A model generated the notes under the pieces. That model did no database searches, had not been told where the DNA came from, and saw nothing but the letters and a program-made list of their open reading frames with translations. Below, piece after piece: positions 28,790-35,777 of a stretch of DNA of 64,000 nt. A program made the position numbers and the translations under genes. Every line of letters begins with the position of its first letter. Position 1 is the first letter of the stretch. The DNA comes from JAEZBP01 sp963832725 (lineage in GTDB: Bacteria > Myxococcota_A > Polyangia > Polyangiales > Sandaracinaceae): assembly GCA_963832725.1 (NCBI GenBank), contig CAWHVG010000006.1, forward strand, positions 1-64,000, in the 5' to 3' direction.

Positions 28790-30043
28790 ATGCCCGCCGG
28801 AGTGACGATCCCCCTGGCCCAGGCGTTCTCACTGCGCCGCAACCTCACGCTGCTCGTGCGGCGCCCGAGCGAGCGCTTCGGTGCGGTCGATGGGCTGCGC
28901 GCGGTGGCGATCCTCTGGACCGTCGCCTTCCACGCCGTCTGGTACCTCGGCTGGAGCGTCCCGCCGCGCGCCTACTTCGCGACCCTCTTCGACCGCGCGC
29001 TCCTCCCGATCTGGCGCGGGCACACAGGCGTCGACCTCTTCTTCGTGCTCTCGGGGTTCTTGATCGGCGGCATGCTCCTCGACGAGCGCGAGCGCACCGG
29101 CCGGATCCGCTTCGGGCTCTTCTACCTGCGGCGCCTGCTACGGCTCTGGCCCGCGCTCGCGGCCGCCGTGCTCGTCTACGCGCTCATCGGGGAGGCAAAT
29201 CCGATGATGCTGTGGGCGAACTTGCTCTACGTCAGCAACTTCGTGCCGGTGCTCGCGACCGCGATGCCGTGGACCTGGTCGCTCGCGATCGAGGAGCAGT
29301 TCTACCTACTCGCGCCGTGGATGATCGCCGCGCTCGGACCTCGCTCCACCCGGTCGCGCTTGGCGGCGCTCGGCGCCACGGCGCTCGCCTTCGTCCTCCT
29401 CGGCGTGATGGTCGTCGTCTTCCACGACCTGCACGCCCGCGACTCGGAGATCGCGCTCGACCGCGAGATCACCGTCTGGGCGCGCGCCTTCGACGTGCTC
29501 TACACCAAGCCGTGGATGCGCGTGGGCCCGCTCCTCGCGGGGGTCGGCGCGGCGGTGGTGAAGCGACACGCGCGCACGATGGCGTTCTTCGACGACCGCC
29601 CTATCGCGGCCGCGCTCGGCGCCGTGCTCGCGCTGGTGGTCCTCGCCTTCAGCACGGAGTGGCCGTGGGTGGTGGGCCGAGGGCGCGCGATCGAGATCGC
29701 CTACCTCGCCGGCTTCCGTACGACGCTCGGCGCCGCGCTCGCGTACCTGCTCCTCTTCTCGCTGGCCGAACGCGGGCTCGGCGGCTGGCTGGGTCGCGCG
29801 CTGGCCAGCCGACCGCTCCTGCCCATCGCGCAGCTCGCCTATCCGGCCTACCTGCTCAACCCCATGGTCACGATCGCCGTCGAGAAGGCGCTGGCGCCCC
29901 GGTTGCTCGCGCGGGAGCTGCCGCTCGTGCCCATCTTGCTCCCGGTCACGACGGTGGCGACCTTCGCCGCCGCGCTCGTCCTCCACCTCGCGGTCGAGCG
30001 GCCGATCATGGAGCTCCGGCCACGCGCCGACGGTCGAACCTGA
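28790..30043 (+). CDS. Acyltransferase 3 (OafA/YrhL-type) membrane protein
   Basis: 417 residues with about ten membrane segments. The acyltransferase 3 signature is present: GAVDGLRAVAILWTVAFH near residue 30 (Arg-Ala and His are conserved), TGVDLFFVLSGFLIGG, and FYLRRLLRLWPAL. WSLAIEEQFYLLAPWMI matches the conserved SLAVEEQFYL. These proteins O-acylate cell-surface sugars such as O-antigen or capsule. The 3' end overlaps the convergent P-type ATPase gene by 38 nt, an unusual tail-to-tail overlap. Confidence 0.9.
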   Translation: MPAGVTIPLAQAFSLRRNLTLLVRRPSERFGAVDGLRAVAILWTVAFHAVWYLGWSVPPRAYFATLFDRALLPIWRGHTGVDLFFVLSGFLIGGMLLDERERTGRIRFGLFYLRRLLRLWPALAAAVLVYALIGEANPMMLWANLLYVSNFVPVLATAMPWTWSLAIEEQFYLLAPWMIAALGPRSTRSRLAALGATALAFVLLGVMVVVFHDLHARDSEIALDREITVWARAFDVLYTKPWMRVGPLLAGVGAAVVKRHARTMAFFDDRPIAAALGAVLALVVLAFSTEWPWVVGRGRAIEIAYLAGFRTTLGAALAYLLLFSLAERGLGGWLGRALASRPLLPIAQLAYPAYLLNPMVTIAVEKALAPRLLARELPLVPILLPVTTVATFAAALVLHLAVERPIMELRPRADGRT

Positions 30044-32732
30044 CGCCGCGGTCCATCGCGACGCGTCGCGTTCGACGCCCGAAGCGCCGCCGAGCGACCT
30101 TCTCGATCCCGACCAAGACGTGGATGGCGAGCCCCACGCCGACGATCCGAGCCCAATCCGTGGCGCCGATCGGCGCGCTCCGGAAGGCCGTGTTCATCGC
30201 AGGCAGGTACGTGAAGAGGAGCTGGAGCGCGGTCATCAGCGCCACCCCGGCCAGGAGCCAGCGGTTCGAGAAGAGCCCGATGCGAAACATCGAGCTCGAG
30301 AGCGAGCGGCAGTTGAAGAGGTAGAAGAGCTCGCCCATCACGAAGACGTTCACGGAGATCGTGCGGGCGTCCGCCAGCGTGCGACCCTCCGACAACGCGA
30401 GCTCGAAGAGGCCGAACGCGCCCGCCAGGAGCAGGAAGCCGACGAGGATGATCCGCTGCACCAGCGTGGGCGTCAGAATCGGGCTCTTCGGGTCGCGTGG
30501 CGCCCGTTGCATGATCCCGGGCTCCTTGGGCTCGAACGCGAGCATGAGCCCCATCAGGACGGCGGTGGTCATGTTGATCCAGAGGATCTGGAGCGGCGTG
30601 ATGGGCAGCTGCAGCCCCGCGAGCACCGCGACGAGGATCACCAGGCCCTCGCCGAGGTTCGTCGGGAGCGTCCAGGTGATGAACTTGACGAGGTTGTCGT
30701 AGACGCCGCGGCCCTCCTCGACGGCCGCCTCGATGGACGAGAAGTCGTCGTCGGCGAGGACCATGTCGGCGGCCTCCTTGGCCACTTCCGTGCCGGCGAT
30801 CCCCATCGCGACGCCGATGTCGGCTTGCCGCAGCGCGGGCGCGTCGTTCACGCCGTCGCCGGTCATGGCGACCACGTGACCGTGCACGTGTGGAGTCTGG
30901 AGCGCTTGGACCAAGCGCAGCTTCTGCTCGGGCGCCACGCGCGCGAAGACCGCCGTGGCGTGCGCGCGCTCGATGAGCTCGTCGTCGCTCAGGGCGCCCA
31001 TCTCTTTGCCGGTGAGCGCCACCAGCCGGCCGTCGTCACCGACCTCGCCCTCGAGGCCGATCGCGCCGGCGATGGCGACCGCGGTCCCAGCGTGATCGCC
31101 GGTCACCATCTTCACTTGGATGCCGGCGCGCTGGCAGGCCCGCACCGCCGGCGTCGCCTCGGGGCGCGGCGGGTCGATCATGCCTTGCAGCCCGATCAGC
31201 GTCAGGCCGTCTTCGAGATCCGCGTGATCGATGCAGGCGGTCTCCGGCGGGAGCGTCTTCCTCGCGAACGCGAGCACCCGGAGGCCTCGCGCGGCCATGG
31301 CGTCCGCCGTCCTCTCGACGAGCTCGCGATCGAGCGCGCCGGCGCCCCACGACGCATCGGCGCTCGGGACGATGCGCTCCACCGCCCCCTTCACGTACGC
31401 GATCCGCGAGCCGTCACAGGCGACGTGGTGCAGCGTGGCCATGTAGCGGCGCTCGGACTCGAAGGGGAGCATGTCCATGCGCGGCAGCTCCTGCGCCAGC
31501 GCCTCCAGAGACAGCCCCGCCCTCTCCGCGACCTCGAGGAGCGCCGTCTCGGTCGGGTCGCCCTGCCCTCGCTCGCCCTCGCTCGGAGCTCGCGCGTCGT
31601 TGCAGGCCGCGCCGCAGGCCATCAGCTCGTCCAGGGCGCCCTCCTCGGCCGCGCTCGCACCCTCGAGCTCCACCACGCCCGCATCCGGCGTCCATAGCGA
31701 CGTCACCGTCATCCGATTCTGGGTGAGCGTGCCGGTCTTGTCGGTGCAGATCACGGTCGTGCTACCGAGCGTCTCCACCGCCGGCAGGCGCCGCACGATG
31801 GCGTGGCGACGAGCCATCTTCGCGACGCCGATGGCCAGCGTGATGGTGAGCGCGGCGGGGAGGCCTTCCGGGATGGCGCCGACGGCGAGCGCGACCGAGG
31901 CCATGAACATCTCGATCAGCGGCTCGCCGCGCAGCGAGCCCACCGCGAACGAGAGCCCGGCCAGCGCCAGGATGACGAAGAGCAGCAGCCGGCTGAAGCG
32001 CGACACGCGACGGGTCAGCGGCGTCTCCAGCACGTCGGCGGTGGCGATGAGCTCGTTGATGCGACCGATCTCGGTGGCGTCGCCGGTGCCCACCACCGCG
32101 CCCGCGGCCTTGCCGTGGGTGACCAGCGTGGACGAGTAGAGCATGTCGCCGCGGTCCGCGAGCGGCGTATCGGGAGCCAGCGCGTCCGACCGCTTGGAGA
32201 CCGGCACGGATTCACCCGTGAGGCTGGCCTCCTGCACGCGCAGCTCCCGACCGCGCAGGAGCCGCAGGTCGGCCGGCACGCGATCGCCGGGCTCGAGGAG
32301 GACGACGTCTCCCGGCACCAGCTCCGTCGCCGGAACACGTTGCGTCTCGCGCGCACGGATGACCGTGGCGTCGTTGCTCAGGCTGCGCGACAACGCCTCG
32401 ATGGCTCGCCGCGCCCTGGCCTCCTGGAGGTAGCCGATGACGGCGTTGACCACGACCACGCCGAAGATGACCGAGGCATCCACCCACTCGGTCAGCGCCG
32501 CCGTCACGGCGCCGGCCGCGACGAGGATGTAGACCAGCGGCTGGTTGAGCTGGCGCAGGAAAAGGACCAACCGACTCTCGCGCTTCTGCCGTGTGACCTC
32601 GTTGGGTCCGTAGCGGCGCTGGCGTCGCTCGATCTCGAAGCGGTCGAGGCCTTCCGTCGCGTGCGTGCCGAGCAGCTCCACGACCTCCGGGACCGGCAGC
32701 TCGTGCCAGCGCTGTGCGAAGAGATCCTCCAT
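30006..32732 (-). CDS. P-type cation-transporting ATPase (P2A/PMR1-like)
   Basis: 908 residues. The cation ATPase N domain (about 10-75), actuator motif TGES (172-175), membrane motif PEGLP (288-292), phosphorylation site D331KTGT, the MVTGDHAGTA hinge and TGDGVNDAPALRQAD are all in order, followed by the C-terminal membrane domain. PEGLP points to the calcium or related divalent-cation pumps of the P2 group rather than heavy-metal P1B pumps (no CPC, no N-terminal metal domain). It would pump a cation across the inner membrane at ATP cost. The last 25 residues are Arg-rich and overlap the convergent acyltransferase gene. Confidence 0.9.
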   Translation of the reverse strand: MEDLFAQRWHELPVPEVVELLGTHATEGLDRFEIERRQRRYGPNEVTRQKRESRLVLFLRQLNQPLVYILVAAGAVTAALTEWVDASVIFGVVVVNAVIGYLQEARARRAIEALSRSLSNDATVIRARETQRVPATELVPGDVVLLEPGDRVPADLRLLRGRELRVQEASLTGESVPVSKRSDALAPDTPLADRGDMLYSSTLVTHGKAAGAVVGTGDATEIGRINELIATADVLETPLTRRVSRFSRLLLFVILALAGLSFAVGSLRGEPLIEMFMASVALAVGAIPEGLPAALTITLAIGVAKMARRHAIVRRLPAVETLGSTTVICTDKTGTLTQNRMTVTSLWTPDAGVVELEGASAAEEGALDELMACGAACNDARAPSEGERGQGDPTETALLEVAERAGLSLEALAQELPRMDMLPFESERRYMATLHHVACDGSRIAYVKGAVERIVPSADASWGAGALDRELVERTADAMAARGLRVLAFARKTLPPETACIDHADLEDGLTLIGLQGMIDPPRPEATPAVRACQRAGIQVKMVTGDHAGTAVAIAGAIGLEGEVGDDGRLVALTGKEMGALSDDELIERAHATAVFARVAPEQKLRLVQALQTPHVHGHVVAMTGDGVNDAPALRQADIGVAMGIAGTEVAKEAADMVLADDDFSSIEAAVEEGRGVYDNLVKFITWTLPTNLGEGLVILVAVLAGLQLPITPLQILWINMTTAVLMGLMLAFEPKEPGIMQRAPRDPKSPILTPTLVQRIILVGFLLLAGAFGLFELALSEGRTLADARTISVNVFVMGELFYLFNCRSLSSSMFRIGLFSNRWLLAGVALMTALQLLFTYLPAMNTAFRSAPIGATDWARIVGVGLAIHVLVGIEKVARRRFGRRTRRVAMDRGVRFDRRRVAGAP

Positions 32733-32815
32733 GGAAAGCGACGCCTCCAGAGTTCGAGAGGCAGCAATCCGGAGGCCAGCCGAGGCGCCCGACGGGAGCT
32801 ATCGAATCCATCGCG

Positions 32816-33382
32816 ATGTCCGACGCGCTGAAAAAGCTCGAGCACGCAGTGATGGTGGTAATCGCCTCGATGATGGCGTTGGTGGTAGTGCTCTCCGTCC
32901 TCGAGCTCGGCTGGATCATCGCCACCGACATCATCTCGCCGCCGGTGGTCTTCCTCGGGCTCGACGAGCTGTTCGACGTGTTCGGTGCCTTCTTCGTCGT
33001 ACTGATCGGGCTCGAGCTGCTAGATGTCCTCCGCGGAAGTCGCAACACGTTCTGGCCGGCCCTCGACGGCAATCTCGGAGGCGAGCCTCCTCGAAAGTGC
33101 TTTGCACTTCCTGCGGGGGCGCGCCCCCAATCTCGACGCCGATTGCTCGGCCATACCGGTCGCGACTTCCGCCTCGGACATCTAGAGACGCTGAGGGCCT
33201 ACGCCCGGGAGGGCGTCGTCCGGGTCGAGTACGTCATCCTGATCGCCCTGATCGCACTCGCCAGGAAGGTGATCGTCTCCCCGCCGGGCGAGCCGAGCGC
33301 CAAGCTCTTCGGTGTGGCGGCGCTGATCGCGGCCCTCGCGGCGGCCCATCTCCTTCTCCGCCACGCCCGCGGCCGAGACTGA
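32816..33382 (+). CDS. PsiE-like membrane protein carrying an in-frame palindromic element
   Basis: 188 residues as read. The N-terminal 67 (LEHAVMVVIASMMALVVV to FVVLIGLELL) and C-terminal 67 (TLRAYAREGVVRVEYVILIALIALARKVIV) are the phosphate-starvation-inducible E family, with about four membrane helices. Between them is an extra hydrophilic 54-residue block encoded by the 162-bp element at 33024-33185. Removing it joins GELL-type sequence precisely (codons GAG CTG CTA GAG ACG) and restores a 134-residue family-length protein. The block falls in the loop between helices and keeps the frame, so a full-length product with the extra loop may still be made. Whether it functions is unknown. Confidence 0.75.
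   Translation: MSDALKKLEHAVMVVIASMMALVVVLSVLELGWIIATDIISPPVVFLGLDELFDVFGAFFVVLIGLELLDVLRGSRNTFWPALDGNLGGEPPRKCFALPAGARPQSRRRLLGHTGRDFRLGHLETLRAYAREGVVRVEYVILIALIALARKVIVSPPGEPSAKLFGVAALIAALAAAHLLLRHARGRD
33024..33185 (+). mobile_element. 162-bp translatable palindromic element, copy 1 (in PsiE-like gene)
   Basis: Exactly 162 bp including one CTAG. The flanks are CTAG (33020-33023) and CTAG (33182-33185), a 4-bp target duplication. The ends are inverted repeats of about 22 bp: ATGTCC...GCGGAAGTCGC at the left and its imperfect complement ending GGACAT at the right. The interior holds a hairpin (AAGTGC/GCACTT) and the 14-bp palindrome GGGGGCGCGCCCCC. It encodes no transposase and contains no stop codon in the host frame. 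It is about 98% identical to copy 2 at 46844-47005 and sits in the same orientation and frame. MITE-like mobilisation by a CTAG-targeting transposase elsewhere in the genome is the likely origin. Confidence 0.85.
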
Positions 33383-33449
33383 GCGCCGACTCGCCGGACG
33401 TCGCACGTTCGGCGCTTGGCGATCACGCACGATCGGATAAGGTCGGCGG

Positions 33450-35702
33450 ATGAAGCGCCTGCTCGTCCTCAGCCTCCTCTTCGCCGCCGGTTGCAGCTGC
33501 AGCAGCGCGCCCGCGACCACCTGTACGAGCTCCGCCGAGTGTGGAGCGAACGAGACCTGCGTCGACGGGACGTGCGCACCGACGCCGGACGGAGGCAGCG
33601 CCGACGCCTCGACCCCGGACGCGAGCGCGCGCCTCGATTCCGGAAGCGACGGCGGCGGCTGCCCGAGCATGACCCTCTGCGGCTCGCCGGCGGTCTGCTG
33701 CGCGCTCGACGAGGAGTGCGTGTCCGGCGCCTGCCGGCCGGCCTGCGCGAGCGGCGTGCGCTGCGGCACCGACAGCGCGACCTGCTGCACCGCCGGTCAG
33801 GTCTGCGTCTCGGACGCCTGCACCGATCCCGGCGATCCCTGCACCGACAGCTTCGACTGCCCGATGGGCTCGTTCTGCGAACCGACGCTGGGCCGCTGCC
33901 TGCCGCAGTTCGATCCGGTGACCTGTCAGTCCACTCCCGTGTTCGGCGACTTCGCGCCCGCGATCGAGTGGAGCCTCGAGAGCAGCCCCACCGCGTCGGA
34001 CTGCCTGCACGCCATCTCGGCGCCGGTCGTGGTCGACCTGACGGGCGACGGAGTGCCGGAGATCGTGGCCAACTTCGCGTGCGACGACGACTGGCAGCGC
34101 GGGGTGATCCGCGCCGTGCACGGCGACACGGGCGAAGAGCTCTGGGTGGGCAGCGACAGCGCGGTGCAGGTCAACGGCCGCACGAGCATCGCCGCCGGCG
34201 ACCTCGACGGGGACGGGTTGGCCGAGATCGTGGCCGTGCGCGTGCCTTCGAGCGGTCGCGTGATCGCCTTCGACGGCGACGGCAGCACGCTCTGGCAGAG
34301 CGTAGGCACCGACGGCACCACGCCCTACACGGTGAACGCGGTCAACGGCGCGCCCACCCTGGCCGATCTCGACGCGGACGGCTCGCCCGAGATCATCATC
34401 GGCGCGGTCGTGCTCGACGCGACCGGCCGATTGCTCTGGGATGCCGACGCCCGCGCCGGCGAGGGCACCAACAGCACCTACACGGGCGGCATCGCGGCGG
34501 TGGCCGACATCGATCTGGACGGCGCGCCGGAGATCGTCACCGGGAAGCGCGCCTACGAGGCCGACGGCACACCGGTCTGGACCGCGTCGACGCCCGACGG
34601 CTACCCGGCCATCGCGCAGTTCGACGACGACGCGCAGCCGGAGATCGTGCTCGTCGCGTCGGGCCAGCTCTATCTGCTCGACGGGATGACGGGCGAGGTG
34701 CAGTGGGGCCCGGTCGCCCAGCCCGGGGGCGGCATCGGCGGGCCGCCGACGGTGGCCGACTTCGACGGCGACGGCATGCCCGAGATCGGCGTGGCCGGCG
34801 CCCACAGCTACAGCGTCTACGACCCGACCGGCACGGCCGACGTGGTGTGGTCGATGACCACCCAGGACGTGAGCAGCAACGCGACGGGCTCCAGCGTCTT
34901 CGACTTCGAGGGCGACGGAGTGGCCGAGGTCGTCTACGGCGACGAGTGCTACATGCGCGCCTACCGCGGCAGCGACGGGAGCGTGCTCCTGCAGATCCCC
35001 TCGTCGAGCTCGACCATCCACGAGTACCCGCTGGTCGCCGACGTGGACGCGGACGGGAACTCGGAGATCGTCATCGTGGCCAACGACCGCAACGCCGCGC
35101 TGCGCACCCAATGCCACGACGCGGACTCATCGTGGGACGGCGCGCGCCGCGGGCTCTTCGTCTACGGCGACACCCGCAACCAGTGGGTGCGCACGCGGCG
35201 GATCTGGAACCAGCACAGCTACCACGTGACCAACGTGGACGCGTCGGGCGTCATCCCGGCCGTCGAGGCCAACAACTGGTCGACGCCCGGTCTCAACGAC
35301 TACCGCCAGAACACCCAGGGCGAGGGCGTGTTCAACGCGCCCGATCTGGCGGTGCTGGCGCTGGAAGCTGTCCTCGATCACTGCCCGGCCAGCGCCACCC
35401 TGCGCGCCCGCATCGTCAACGAGGGGAACCTCGGCGTGGCGGCCGGCGTGAACGTGAGCTTCTATCCCGGCACCCCCGACATGCCCGGCGCGCTCCTCGG
35501 CACGGTGGCCACCACCGTCCCGCTCCTGCCAGGCGCCAGCACCGTCGTCGAGCTGGCCGACGTCCCGCTGAGCGGCGACCCGCCCTACTCGTTCTTCGCC
35601 GTCGCGGACGACGACGGCACCTCCACCGGCGCGGTCGCGGAGTGCCACGAGGACAACAACACGGGCACCATCGCCGACCTGGACTGCCAGATCCTCGACT
35701 GA
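33450..35702 (+). CDS. Secreted lipoprotein with VCBS/FG-GAP propeller repeats
   Basis: 750 residues, undamaged. Signal peptide with lipobox (LLFAAGC), a Cys-rich N-terminal region (about 25-155, pairs such as CTSSAECGANETCVDGTC), and a DAS-rich linker. From about residue 190 to 550 there are seven or more repeats of the form DLDGDGLAEIVAV, ADFDGDGMPEIGV, DVDADGNSEIVIV. These are calcium-binding FG-GAP/VCBS repeats that build an integrin-like beta-propeller. The C-terminal 110 residues resemble an Ig-like CARDB domain (DLAVLALEAVLDHC, AGVNVSFYPG). It is probably a surface adhesin or sugar-binding protein. It converges with the YfhO-like gene. Confidence 0.85.
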   Translation: MKRLLVLSLLFAAGCSCSSAPATTCTSSAECGANETCVDGTCAPTPDGGSADASTPDASARLDSGSDGGGCPSMTLCGSPAVCCALDEECVSGACRPACASGVRCGTDSATCCTAGQVCVSDACTDPGDPCTDSFDCPMGSFCEPTLGRCLPQFDPVTCQSTPVFGDFAPAIEWSLESSPTASDCLHAISAPVVVDLTGDGVPEIVANFACDDDWQRGVIRAVHGDTGEELWVGSDSAVQVNGRTSIAAGDLDGDGLAEIVAVRVPSSGRVIAFDGDGSTLWQSVGTDGTTPYTVNAVNGAPTLADLDADGSPEIIIGAVVLDATGRLLWDADARAGEGTNSTYTGGIAAVADIDLDGAPEIVTGKRAYEADGTPVWTASTPDGYPAIAQFDDDAQPEIVLVASGQLYLLDGMTGEVQWGPVAQPGGGIGGPPTVADFDGDGMPEIGVAGAHSYSVYDPTGTADVVWSMTTQDVSSNATGSSVFDFEGDGVAEVVYGDECYMRAYRGSDGSVLLQIPSSSSTIHEYPLVADVDADGNSEIVIVANDRNAALRTQCHDADSSWDGARRGLFVYGDTRNQWVRTRRIWNQHSYHVTNVDASGVIPAVEANNWSTPGLNDYRQNTQGEGVFNAPDLAVLALEAVLDHCPASATLRARIVNEGNLGVAAGVNVSFYPGTPDMPGALLGTVATTVPLLPGASTVVELADVPLSGDPPYSFFAVADDDGTSTGAVAECHEDNNTGTIADLDCQILD

Positions 35703-35729
35703 AGCTCCGTCACCGGATCTCCTTGGCCC

Positions 35730-35758
35730 GGCGCCGATCCCGGCCCGTCCGCGGCGCC
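35730..35758. terminator. Hairpin between convergent genes
   Basis: GGCGCCG (35730-35736) pairs with CGGCGCC (35752-35758) around a 15-nt loop. It lies in the 75-bp gap between two converging stop codons and may serve both directions. There is no T-run. Confidence 0.4.
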
Positions 35759-35777
35759 GCCGCGTTCATGCCCCTCG

